From NCBI RefSeq assembly GCF_000769655.1, contig NZ_CP008887.1, positions 806,001 to 870,000 of the forward strand: a stretch of DNA of 64,000 nucleotides, in the 5' to 3' direction. The notes under the pieces were generated by a model. The model did no database searches. It saw nothing but the letters and a program-made list of their open reading frames with translations, and was not told where the DNA came from. Source of the DNA: Thermococcus eurythermalis (lineage in GTDB: Archaea > Methanobacteriota_B > Thermococci > Thermococcales > Thermococcaceae). Position 1 is the stretch's first letter. Every line of letters starts with the position of its first letter. This document shows positions 1 through 8,132 of this stretch, piece by piece. The translations under genes were made by a program, and so were the position numbers.

Positions 1-249
1 TACCTGAACTTTGCATATGGGCATGTAACTGATGGGATTGAAGCTCTCTGGCCCGAACTTAGGGAGGCTTGGAAACAGAATCCAGTCCTATTAACAGTAT
101 CCTCATATTTAAAGACGGAGAAAGACTTTGTGAAATTAAATAACGTTGGATTGACTCGAAAAAATGGGAGGGGGTATATAGATTTGAGTAGAATTTCCAC
201 AGATCAACAGTTAGAGCTTTCTAGAAAAATAAGGAGCGTGTTAATATGA
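1..249 (+). CDS. C-terminal end of unidentified protein (partial)
   Basis: An open frame runs in from the left edge and gives 82 residues before a TGA at 247-249. Its stop overlaps the ATG of the next gene (ATGA at 246-249), so the two are translationally coupled. The visible tail is mixed hydrophilic and hydrophobic, starts YLNFAYGHVTDG and contains LLTVSSYLKTEKDF. I do not recognise a family. By position, directly ahead of a PqqD-like protein and an ABC exporter, it could be the maturation enzyme of a modified-peptide pathway, but that is inference; the part carrying any catalytic motif lies outside the window. Confidence 0.7.
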   Translation, partial: YLNFAYGHVTDGIEALWPELREAWKQNPVLLTVSSYLKTEKDFVKLNNVGLTRKNGRGYIDLSRISTDQQLELSRKIRSVLI

Positions 250-665
250 AAGAGGAAGAGATCTATGTGGATCCACAAATTGTGAAAAATATAGCAGAGA
301 CGCTAAAAAACATCCAAAAAATGAAAGTAAAACAAGACAAAAGAGTAAAATGGAGAAGAGAAAATGACGGACGGATTATAACATTCAATCCAATTACTGG
401 GAAAATATGTGTAATGAATCCAACTCTCGCCGAAATATACGTTATGACCAAAAATCCCAAGGGGTGTACCTTCGAGACTTTAATAAGGGCCCTCAAGCAG
501 AGATTCCCCACTATCGATGAAAAACAGCTGAGGAGTGATACCCTAAGGGCAGTGACATGGCTTTTCATAAATGGATTTGTTTACCTTGAAGATACCAGCA
601 AGAAGATACATATAGTGGATGTTATTATGGAGGTCTCCAATCAGAAGAGGGGGCTGCGCCAATGA
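246..665 (+). CDS. PqqD-like peptide-binding (RRE) protein
   Basis: The 139-residue protein has a PqqD-like winged-helix fold pattern. A strand segment around residues 48-65 (GKICVMNPTLAEIYVM) is followed by helices with the spacing of PqqD (LIRALKQRFP, then LRSDTLRAVTWLFINGFV). In known systems PqqD or RRE domains bind a precursor peptide and present it to a radical SAM or other modifying enzyme. The N-terminal 40 residues are Lys-rich and not part of the domain. It overlaps both neighbours by 4 bp, so it belongs to a tight operon with a downstream ABC exporter. The gene is clearly AT-richer than the genes after 2900 and uses many AAA and ATA codons, which hints at transfer. The assignment to PqqD is by pattern only. 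Confidence 0.65.
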   Translation: MKEEEIYVDPQIVKNIAETLKNIQKMKVKQDKRVKWRRENDGRIITFNPITGKICVMNPTLAEIYVMTKNPKGCTFETLIRALKQRFPTIDEKQLRSDTLRAVTWLFINGFVYLEDTSKKIHIVDVIMEVSNQKRGLRQ

Positions 666-1144
666 AGGCTTCAAGACTCGTGACGATGATAGTTCTAGGT
701 ACCTGTCTTTTCTTCATTGTAGGAATTCTCATAATTTTGAATGGGGGCCTTTCGGCTTTGGATCTTCCGCTTTTTGTAGCGTTAATAGTACTGGTGCTTT
801 GGATGTTAAAAGTTGTTGTTTCGTGTCCCCTATCTGTTAATGTCTTAGACGAGCATAATATTGTAATTAAGACCTTGCTCGGAAACAAGAAGGTAAGGGC
901 CTCTAAAATGGACGTTGTCGATGTAAATGCATTCCTCATCGAAAGGACATACGGAGTTGGTATAGACACTAAGGACATCAAAGTTGGAACCTTCAGGACA
1001 GTAAGGGGAGATAACGTCTGGGCATGTTGTGTTGGTACAAAGGGGGTGCTTATTGAAACAAACAACGGCAAAAAGATACTGGTGGGGCTTGATGAGGTGA
1101 GAGGTACAATAAGCCTTCGGGGGCATGTGTATGACAAAGGTTAA
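662..1144 (+). CDS. Small membrane protein with PH-like (bPH2) domain
   Basis: A 160-residue protein with two adjacent membrane segments near the N terminus (about residues 7-28 and 34-53), followed by a soluble all-beta looking region that ends in KGVLIETNNGKKILVGLDE. Such an arrangement resembles bacterial PH-like membrane proteins of the YdbS type, but the match is weak. ATG at 662 overlaps the PqqD stop, and its own stop lies inside the start of the permease gene, so it is part of the same operon. A role as an accessory or immunity-like part of the exporter is possible and unproven. Confidence 0.6.
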   Translation: MKASRLVTMIVLGTCLFFIVGILIILNGGLSALDLPLFVALIVLVLWMLKVVVSCPLSVNVLDEHNIVIKTLLGNKKVRASKMDVVDVNAFLIERTYGVGIDTKDIKVGTFRTVRGDNVWACCVGTKGVLIETNNGKKILVGLDEVRGTISLRGHVYDKG

Positions 1145-1937
1145 AACAGTAATATCAAAAGAGTTCTGGACATATTTTGGAAGCAGAGAGACCCTTTACT
1201 CTATTATTCTTCCCGCGGTTTCAATGGTATTTGTGCTGAGCTTTGTAATTGTTACTAGATCACAGTATATCACGCCTCAATCAAGGGCCCTTGCATACAA
1301 ACAGATAACTTCCAATCCCCAGCTGTTTGGAATAACAGAAAGCCTGCTTCAAGTTCTGGGGGACGACGCTATAACAATTGCCACCCTCATAGTCCAGATA
1401 CCAATGGTTATCCAGATATTTTCGTTTATTTCGACATATAACGCTATAGTGGCATCCTTTGCTTTCGAAAGGATAAATAAGACAATGGAAGTACTTTTCG
1501 CTTCTCCCTTAAGTGAGAGTGAGATAATCCTAGGAAAGATCATCGCAAGTATCATTGCTGGAACCCTCACAATGCTATCAGGGATTTTAATTAATGTTGC
1601 CGCAATCCAGTATGTTTTCATACAACATGTGGGAAGGTTATGGACGCCTACACTGGGCTATATGTTTTTGACGGTCGCTATGTCAATATCAATGCTTCTT
1701 TTTGCTATACCTATTGGCCTCACCCTTAGTGTGAGGGCTAAAAACGCAACTCAGATTAAGCTGGGGGGATTAGTCGGTATTATGCCATTATTGCTCTTTT
1801 TATTGGCAAGTAAGGTTCCACCGCAGACGTTTTTTTCCATTGTGCAGATAATTGGGCTAACCAGCCTGGTAGTTTCAATAATCCTGGTGTGCTTGTCTAG
1901 AAGGCTCATAAATCGCTTTTCATTCATAATAAACTAA
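1131..1937 (+). CDS. ABC-2 type transporter permease
   Basis: About 268 residues with six predicted membrane spans: one near residues 20-40, then clusters around 85-110, 140-165, 180-205, 215-235 and 240-260. The region FASPLSESEIILGKIIASII is typical of ABC-2 permeases, where the first cytoplasmic loop contacts the ATPase. ATG codons at 1125 and 1131 are both possible; I chose 1131 because the protein then begins MTKVKTVISKEFW, as is usual in the family, and the G-rich stretch upstream sits at a better distance. It overlaps the preceding gene and is followed 11 bp later by the ATPase gene, so together they form one exporter. Confidence 0.85.
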   Translation: MTKVKTVISKEFWTYFGSRETLYSIILPAVSMVFVLSFVIVTRSQYITPQSRALAYKQITSNPQLFGITESLLQVLGDDAITIATLIVQIPMVIQIFSFISTYNAIVASFAFERINKTMEVLFASPLSESEIILGKIIASIIAGTLTMLSGILINVAAIQYVFIQHVGRLWTPTLGYMFLTVAMSISMLLFAIPIGLTLSVRAKNATQIKLGGLVGIMPLLLFLLASKVPPQTFFSIVQIIGLTSLVVSIILVCLSRRLINRFSFIIN

Positions 1938-1948
1938 AGGTGGTTCCT

Positions 1949-2851
1949 ATGCTCGAAGTTGAAAATATCTCTGCAGGCTATGGGAAGGAGAATGTAATAA
2001 ACGACATAAGCTTTACTATAAAAAAAGGAGAACTCTATGTGCTACTTGGCCCTAATGGTTCAGGAAAAACCACCACTTTTAGAGCTATCTCAGGGATCAT
2101 CCCGCTTTCCAAAGGGAGAGTCATTATAGAGGGCATTGACCTGGAGAGAGAGCCAGAACTGGCAAAAAGGAAGCTGGGTTATTTGCCAGAGGGTGAGAGG
2201 GTATATCCCAATATTAGTGTGTATAAAAACCTTCTATTCTTTGCGGAGATCTACGATGTGGACAGGGGGAAGATTGATGTGGTCTTAAAAGAATTTGGAC
2301 TTGAAAAATACAAAAACAGCCCAGCAGGTTACCTAAGCAGAGGAATGAGAAAGAAACTTGCGCTTGCCAGGGCACTTCTCCATGACCCGGAAGTTATCAT
2401 TCTTGATGAGCCCTTCAGCAACTTGGACATGTCCACAGTCTTGAGATTGAGGGACGAAATAAAGAAAATGATTGAGAACGATAGAATTATCCTTTTTTCT
2501 ACCCATATCTTAAGTGAACTTCAGTACTTCGAAGATGTAAACTGTAGGGTTGCATTTATCAACGAAGGAAGGATTATACTGGAAAGAGAACTTGAAGAAC
2601 TCGCTGGAAGCGTCAATAACATCCTTGTGGTGTTTAGAGTAAATGACAAGACGAGAGCAAGGGAAGTGCTCACCAGTCTGGGATATGATGTCAGCATTGA
2701 ACAGTCTGGGGTAGTAGTTAGAGTTTCCAACTACCACAAAGAGGTTCCTGCAATCCTAAAGGTTCTACTTACGCATGATATTACCGTGTACGAGGCAAGG
2801 CCAAAGGAGTCCCCCGTAGAAAGGTTCTATAGAGATTTTGTTGATATTTGA
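1949..2851 (+). CDS. ABC transporter ATP-binding protein
   Basis: A 300-residue ATPase. Walker A is GPNGSGKT near residue 34, the signature is LSRGMRKKLALARAL, and Walker B is VIILDEPFSNLD followed by a switch His in LFSTHI. The roughly 80-residue C-terminal extension is typical of ATPases that pair with ABC-2 permeases. ATG at 1949 is preferred over GTG at 1940 because AGGTGG at 1938-1943 lies five bases ahead of it. With the upstream permease it should export a product across the cytoplasmic membrane; next to a PqqD-like gene a modified peptide is the likeliest cargo. It ends the AT-rich operon. Confidence 0.93.
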   Translation: MLEVENISAGYGKENVINDISFTIKKGELYVLLGPNGSGKTTTFRAISGIIPLSKGRVIIEGIDLEREPELAKRKLGYLPEGERVYPNISVYKNLLFFAEIYDVDRGKIDVVLKEFGLEKYKNSPAGYLSRGMRKKLALARALLHDPEVIILDEPFSNLDMSTVLRLRDEIKKMIENDRIILFSTHILSELQYFEDVNCRVAFINEGRIILERELEELAGSVNNILVVFRVNDKTRAREVLTSLGYDVSIEQSGVVVRVSNYHKEVPAILKVLLTHDITVYEARPKESPVERFYRDFVDI

Positions 2852-2907
2852 TATTAGCTCCCCAAATATTTAAAACCCCCTCTTCTCCACCCGGTGGGGT
2901 GGTGGGA

Positions 2908-3684
2908 ATGTACACGGAAGAAGAACTCCTGAGAGAGATTAGGGAACTCCTTGACGATGACAAGCTCTTCGAGGCCTACGAGAAGGCCTTTAGGGAATAC
3001 CACTACTACTTCGACACGGCCAACTACATAGTGCTCAACGTCTACCAGTTCAACGACCACGGGCCAGTGCACGTGCTCCTGACAACGAGGAGGGCTCTGG
3101 AACTGCTGAGGATTATCAAGAAGTTCGGAATTCAGACGACGGCGGAGAAGCTCGGTAAACCCCTGTGGTGGAGCAAGTTCATAGTCGCTTTCGGCGCGCT
3201 CTTCCACGACATCGGCAACATGATACACAGGATTAACCACTACGAGTTCAGCGTTTTCCTGGCCGAGCCCATAATTGAAAAGCTCGTCAATGAGTTCGAG
3301 AAGCGCGATCCCCTGCTGCTGAAGGCCCTTACGCTCAACGCTATTTACACCCATGACGAGCACGTGCCGTGCACCACCATAGAGGGCTCCCTCATCACGA
3401 TAGCCGACGGTTGCGACATGGAGGCCGGCAGGAGCAGGCTCGTCCACAAAAAGGACAAGGTTGACATCCACGCGGTCTCGGCGATGGCCATAGACAGGGT
3501 GGAAATCCGCGAGGGCGACGAGAACCAGCCAATACTAATCGAGATATGGATGAAGCACCCGGCAGGGATATTTCAGGTGGACGAAATCCTGACGAAGAAG
3601 GTCAGGAGCTCCCTGCTCACTGGAAATATTCGGCTGAGGATTCACACGGGCAAGGGCGGCGAAGTCCTCGAAAAGGTTATTTGA
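2908..3684 (+). CDS. HD domain phosphohydrolase
   Basis: A 258-residue protein with the HD metal-binding pattern: His51 in DHGPVH, the His100-Asp101 pair in LFHDIGNM, a later THDEH, and a final Asp in TIADGCDME. HD proteins hydrolyse phosphate esters, often nucleotides; the substrate here cannot be read from sequence. ATG at 2908 follows GGTGGTGGGA and a TATA-like AAATATTTAAAA at about 2864-2875. GC content rises sharply at this gene compared with the operon before it. The DUF434 gene follows 20 bp downstream. Confidence 0.85.
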   Translation: MYTEEELLREIRELLDDDKLFEAYEKAFREYHYYFDTANYIVLNVYQFNDHGPVHVLLTTRRALELLRIIKKFGIQTTAEKLGKPLWWSKFIVAFGALFHDIGNMIHRINHYEFSVFLAEPIIEKLVNEFEKRDPLLLKALTLNAIYTHDEHVPCTTIEGSLITIADGCDMEAGRSRLVHKKDKVDIHAVSAMAIDRVEIREGDENQPILIEIWMKHPAGIFQVDEILTKKVRSSLLTGNIRLRIHTGKGGEVLEKVI

Positions 3685-3704
3685 GCCTTTTTCTATTTTT
3701 CAAC

Positions 3705-4361
3705 ATGCTCATCGAGGCCTACCGCGACATTAAATACCTCCTGAACAGGGGCTACCGGAAGAGCGTCGCCCTTAACTTCGTGGCAAACCACTACAGGCTG
3801 GGGAAAGAGGAGAGACACCTCCTCGCGAGGTGCGTATTCTCTGACTCGTGGATTGAGGAAGTTAGGCGGAAGCTCCTTTCTCCGGAGGAGGTTATGGGTA
3901 AAGTTCTCGGAATAGACGGCTTCAACGTCCTCATAACCCTTGAGTCCCTTCTTGAAGGGAGGGCCATTCTCTGCGAGGACGGGCTCGTGCGGGACTTAAA
4001 GTACCAGGGAAAGTATCGGGTAAGCGGAAGAACCCCAGAACTTCTAGCCGAAATTGCAACGGCCCTGGGAGAACTGGGTGTGGAAAAGGCCGTCGTTTTT
4101 TACGGCAAGAGCACGCCAAGAAGCGGGGAAGTCAAAAGGCTCACGGAAGAGAAATTGAAAGAAGCAGGTGTTTTTGGGGAGGTTAGGCTTGTGAAGAGCC
4201 CCGACTTTGAGCTTAAAACGTTCGAGATAGTGGCCACTGCAGACACTGGCGTAATCGCAAAGACGATTGGAGTGTTTGACCTGCCCGCGTACATTGGAAA
4301 GAAACTTGGGAAGACCCCTCCGACGTTTGTGGAAGTGCTGAGACGGTGGGAGCCGAGCTAA
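3705..4361 (+). CDS. DUF434 domain protein
   Basis: A 218-residue soluble protein. An N-terminal helical region (LLNRGYRKSVALNFVANHY) is followed by a core with GIDGFNVLITLES and a C-terminal half ending FVEVLRRW. The length and the GIDGFNVLITLES motif fit DUF434, a family of unknown biochemical function seen in archaea and some bacteria. The start at 3705 is 20 bases after the HD-hydrolase stop with no obvious ribosome site (a T-rich CTTTTTCTATTTTTCAAC precedes it), so its own leaderless transcript is possible. No catalytic residues can be named. Confidence 0.75.
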   Translation: MLIEAYRDIKYLLNRGYRKSVALNFVANHYRLGKEERHLLARCVFSDSWIEEVRRKLLSPEEVMGKVLGIDGFNVLITLESLLEGRAILCEDGLVRDLKYQGKYRVSGRTPELLAEIATALGELGVEKAVVFYGKSTPRSGEVKRLTEEKLKEAGVFGEVRLVKSPDFELKTFEIVATADTGVIAKTIGVFDLPAYIGKKLGKTPPTFVEVLRRWEPS

Positions 4362-4515
4362 TGGCTGGCTAAACATTTAGATATTTTTGAATTAATGCAA
4401 ATTGTTGGGGGTATTTTGGAACTTTAGAAAGCCTTTAATATACTTGTGTCCATAATATTACCATAGATTTAACTACCCGCTTTTTCTGTTCTTGGCGGGC
4501 TTTGGAGGGATTAAC

Positions 4516-6375
4516 ATGAAAGGTGGTCTCTTGGCATTGTTTTTGGTTCTTGTTATTCTGATGGGGGTAGTGGCCAGCGGCTGTCTCGGTGGTGATGAGA
4601 CAACATCACCCATCGAAACGTATCAGGAGAACACCAACGAGGGTAGTGGTTCACCGAGTTCCTCACCTTCCAGTGGAGAAGAGACCCAAACCGCAACCTG
4701 GCAGACTCCCTGGGACGCCTACAATCCCGTCCAGATTGGGGGTCGGGATTACTATATAACTTACACAACGTACACCTTCACTGTCAAGAGCTCCGGTGAA
4801 GGAGAACGCTCCTATGAAGTCATCAAGCAGAGAGGCTACGTGAAAGCGCACATATACTCCGACGACAACGGGAAGAAAGATTTGGGGGAGTACAACCTCT
4901 TCGCCTACTACGGAAAGATAATCCCGGTAAACGACCCCGAAATGAATGGGCCTCTCGAGTACCTCATACTGATAAAGGATAGAACTAAAGACACCGACTC
5001 TTACTTCCTCACACCTTTCCCGGACTTTGGGGCTATGATGTCCGGGACGACTGCCGTTATCGAGATGTCGTACGGGGGCAACTACTTCTACTGGAGCAAC
5101 CCTGCGGCGGTGGGAGAGTACTCGGAGCTTCCGTACCAGGAGGGAGATTTCGAGGCCGTAATGGAGGGAATACCCTCCGCAACCATTCAGGCATGGGGGG
5201 TGATGGTCACATCGGGTGTCTGGAGCGGACTCGAGGAGCACGACCTCTCAAAACCGGACGAGTACAGCTTCTCATTTATGGGCCTCGGATACAACTACAA
5301 AATTGACCCTGATGGAACCGTGAGCTTCGGAGGGAAGAGCTTCAAGGCGAGCAAAGTTGAGTGGAGCTGGACCTTTGGAAACGTTAAAGGGCAGGGAAAG
5401 GCAACGATAGCTCCGGAGCTGCCGATACCGGTGGAGACCGAGGGAACCTTCAGCCAGATGGGAGAAGGGAGCTACTACTCAAAGCTGAAGCTGGAAGACC
5501 TGAAATTATCAAAGGAGTTTGAGGGAATAGACGTCCAGATAAAACAGGGCACTTCACAGGGAGAAAGCGAAACCCCCACGGAAACCCAAACCGAAACCTC
5601 TACCCCAACGGAAATCCCGAGTGGGGGCTTATCGGGCAACTGGCAGCTGGGATGGGACGCCAGCGAGCCGATAACCATTGATGGCGAGGATTACGTTGTT
5701 AAAGAGGTAACCTTCGAGGCCGACTACCGCGTCTCCGGCGGCTCAACTGTCCACATGACCATCAGAAAGGGCTACTACGAAACCCGGCTCAACGGGGAGG
5801 ACGTTTATGCACTCTACGCCATCCTCGACATCGGCGGGGAGACCTACAACTACACGGTCTACGTTGAGTACCCCAACGAATACATCTCGGGGATTCTCTG
5901 GGTGCCCCAGGTCTATGACATGGTCAACGGCCCAAGCTTCGTCAAAATTGAGATTACGGGGCCGAGCTGTCACTACGTGATGGACGAAGCAGGAAACATG
6001 GAGGGTGACTACACCTGCGGCTACATAAGTGAAAGCTTCCAGCAGTACAACATGATATGGAGCTATCCAACGGGCTTTTACGGAGGTATCTACGGGGATG
6101 TGCTCAGCTATGTGGCTCTGACGGAGAATGGGGATGGTTACACGGTTGAGCCGGGAGACGATGTATCCTTAGCGGGCATGGACTTCAAGACGTACAAAGT
6201 AACCTGGAGTGGCCTCGTCCAAGATGGGCTGACCCAGGCCAACGGGGAAACGGTTGTAGTTCCGGAGCTCCCGTTCCCGGTTGAAGTGACTGCATCGCTC
6301 GCAATGCCCGGAAGCGGGAGTATTTACGTCCACGCGAAGCTCGTTGATGTAAAGCTTGAGGAGACTGGCCAGTAG
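4516..6375 (+). CDS. Large lipoprotein with duplicated domain
   Basis: A 619-residue exported protein. Residues 4-19 form the hydrophobic signal core and the lipobox is VVASGC with lipidated Cys23. A Ser/Thr/Glu-rich linker comes next. The mature part is two tandem copies of one domain of about 270 residues. The first begins TWQTPWDAYNPVQIGGRDYY and the second WQLGWDASEPITIDGEDYVV. Each ends with a parallel 'APELPIPVE' or 'VPELPFPVE' segment. The copies are joined by a TETQTETSTPTE linker. ATG at 4516 is chosen because GGAGGG at 4504-4509 precedes it; an upstream TTG lacks support. A TATA-like TTTAATATAC lies near 4433. Function unknown; it probably sits on the outer face of the membrane. Confidence 0.85.
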   Translation: MKGGLLALFLVLVILMGVVASGCLGGDETTSPIETYQENTNEGSGSPSSSPSSGEETQTATWQTPWDAYNPVQIGGRDYYITYTTYTFTVKSSGEGERSYEVIKQRGYVKAHIYSDDNGKKDLGEYNLFAYYGKIIPVNDPEMNGPLEYLILIKDRTKDTDSYFLTPFPDFGAMMSGTTAVIEMSYGGNYFYWSNPAAVGEYSELPYQEGDFEAVMEGIPSATIQAWGVMVTSGVWSGLEEHDLSKPDEYSFSFMGLGYNYKIDPDGTVSFGGKSFKASKVEWSWTFGNVKGQGKATIAPELPIPVETEGTFSQMGEGSYYSKLKLEDLKLSKEFEGIDVQIKQGTSQGESETPTETQTETSTPTEIPSGGLSGNWQLGWDASEPITIDGEDYVVKEVTFEADYRVSGGSTVHMTIRKGYYETRLNGEDVYALYAILDIGGETYNYTVYVEYPNEYISGILWVPQVYDMVNGPSFVKIEITGPSCHYVMDEAGNMEGDYTCGYISESFQQYNMIWSYPTGFYGGIYGDVLSYVALTENGDGYTVEPGDDVSLAGMDFKTYKVTWSGLVQDGLTQANGETVVVPELPFPVEVTASLAMPGSGSIYVHAKLVDVKLEETGQ

Positions 6376-6409
6376 GCAAACTTTAAATCTTTTTTACCTA
6401 TTTTTAACC

Positions 6410-7051
6410 ATGTTCGGCGAGCACGAGCTGAAAACCCAGTTCATCAGGGTCGGCGACAAAAAAATCCACCTTCTCGAGGAGAGCGAGGGCCTGGTTAGAT
6501 ACCGGCGAGACAATGTTGAGAGGATACTCAAGAACAACGGGGAAAAGCTCAGGGTTCTCCCCGCCCCGGCAACAGGTTACGGCGTAAAGCTCCTAATGGT
6601 GCGCTTTAAGGAGTCCCTTGTTGTTCCTCCCCACGACTCTATAACTGGCTTCATTGAGGCCCCGGTAGAGGTGGACGTCAAGATAGGCGGGCTTGTTGTG
6701 GACCACTTCATTCTGGGCAGGGAGAAATATGCCCTCTACGGCACTCTGGAAGCCGGTGTAATCTGCCGTTACCACGTCGGTTCCTTCTACCCCGAAGAAC
6801 CAGAGTCTATAGGGATTGCAAAGCTCATAGTCTCAAACCCAACCCCTGAGTGGAAGGCCCTTGAGAGGGTGGTGATCCCGATATGGAAGACCCCAATGTA
6901 CTATGAAAGTTCAAGGGCTTACTACCCCCTCCTCATAGTCACGATAAGAGACAACGTTCCCTACGTGAGCAACACCGGAAAGCCTCCCAAAGACGGACTG
7001 AATGCGGTTGGAGAAGGCCTGTCCCTTCCAAACTTCCTGATGAGGTGGTGA
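6410..7051 (+). CDS. DUF432 family protein
   Basis: A 213-residue soluble protein with many beta strands (IKLHLLEES-like N terminus, VPPHDSITGFIEAPVEVDVK, FILGREKYALYGTLEAGVICRY). The pattern and its place directly ahead of a MscS channel fit DUF432, an archaeal family that recurs next to such channels. The ATG at 6410 is about 25 bases after a TATA box (AACTTTAAATC, about 6379-6389) and has no ribosome site, so the message is probably leaderless. Its stop overlaps the ribosome site of the channel gene. A regulatory role for the channel is inferred from linkage only. Confidence 0.75.
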   Translation: MFGEHELKTQFIRVGDKKIHLLEESEGLVRYRRDNVERILKNNGEKLRVLPAPATGYGVKLLMVRFKESLVVPPHDSITGFIEAPVEVDVKIGGLVVDHFILGREKYALYGTLEAGVICRYHVGSFYPEEPESIGIAKLIVSNPTPEWKALERVVIPIWKTPMYYESSRAYYPLLIVTIRDNVPYVSNTGKPPKDGLNAVGEGLSLPNFLMRW

Positions 7052-7053
7052 GC

Positions 7054-8127
7054 ATGAACACGACAGCTTCATTCTGGGAGCAGGGGCTCCTCGGGAAGGA
7101 GCTTTTCCTCACGCTGACCCTTGGGGCGGTAGTGAAGGCCCTCCTGATTCTCGTGTTGGGCGCCATCGTGGCTAGGCTCGTCAGGAGGTACCTCCTCAAC
7201 CTTTCGAGGAGCACGAGATACGTGTGGATAATCAACGAGGACACCGCTTCGACGCTCTACAACCTGATAGTCGTTATAGCGGTCGTCTACAGCTTCCACG
7301 CGCTTGGTGTCCTGTCCTACGAAATCGCCGGGACGAGCATAAGCAACTTGCTGACAGCTGTCCTGGTCTTTTACTTCTCCTACGTCCTTGCCAAGAAGAC
7401 GAAGGACTACATGATAATGAGCTCTCCCCAGCAGAGGCTCCCCGAGGTGCAACTCAAAGCCAAGCTCTTCTACTACCTTGTAGTCACGCTGGCGTTCTTC
7501 ATAGCGCTCAACATAGCGGGCTTCACGGGCAGGCTGAGCACGCTCATCGCCGCCGCGGGGATAACAGGCATCGTCCTCGGTTTTGCCTCCCAGACGGTCG
7601 TTTCAAACTTCATCTCGGGCATATTCATGTACTTTGACAAGCCCCTCAAGATAGGCGACCCCGTGGAGGTTGCCGGCTACTCCGGAATCGTCCACGACAT
7701 CAGGATTCTCTCCACGAGGATAAGAACGTGGGACGGCCTCCTCGTCAGGATTCCAAATGAAAAGCTCTTCAACAGCGAGATAAAGAACCTCCAGAAGTAT
7801 CCGGCTAGGAGGGTTGACATAACAGTGGGCATAGCATACACGGAAGACGCCGGGAGGGCCATCGAGGTCATAAAAAAGACCCTCGACGAGATGCCCTATG
7901 TCCTTGCAGAGCCCGAGCCGGCCGTCTTTGTGAGCAACCTCGGAGACAACAGCGTCAACATAGCCATCAGGGCGTGGGCGCCGAGCGAGAAGTGGTTTGA
8001 CGTCAGGACTCAGATAGTCAAGAGGGTAAAAGAAGCCCTTGACGAGGCCGGGATTGAGATACCGTTCCCGCAGAGGGTCAACTGGTTCGCGGAGGAGCTG
8101 AGGGTGAGGGTAGAGAAAGAGGGATGA
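7054..8127 (+). CDS. Mechanosensitive ion channel, MscS family
   Basis: A 357-residue membrane protein. There are four N-terminal hydrophobic spans (about 22-42, 65-85, 93-112 and 138-158). The pore-lining helix follows in LSTLIAAAGITGIVLGFASQ, and the family hallmark FISGIFMYFDKPLKIGD comes just after. The cytoplasmic beta/alpha domain is about residues 190-345. MscS channels open on membrane tension and release solutes during osmotic downshock. ATG at 7054 has GAGGTG at 7042-7047, which overlaps the stop of the DUF432 gene; GTG at 7045 lies within that site and is rejected. The two genes are almost certainly cotranscribed. Confidence 0.93.
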   Translation: MNTTASFWEQGLLGKELFLTLTLGAVVKALLILVLGAIVARLVRRYLLNLSRSTRYVWIINEDTASTLYNLIVVIAVVYSFHALGVLSYEIAGTSISNLLTAVLVFYFSYVLAKKTKDYMIMSSPQQRLPEVQLKAKLFYYLVVTLAFFIALNIAGFTGRLSTLIAAAGITGIVLGFASQTVVSNFISGIFMYFDKPLKIGDPVEVAGYSGIVHDIRILSTRIRTWDGLLVRIPNEKLFNSEIKNLQKYPARRVDITVGIAYTEDAGRAIEVIKKTLDEMPYVLAEPEPAVFVSNLGDNSVNIAIRAWAPSEKWFDVRTQIVKRVKEALDEAGIEIPFPQRVNWFAEELRVRVEKEG

Positions 8128-8132
8128 GTCCA

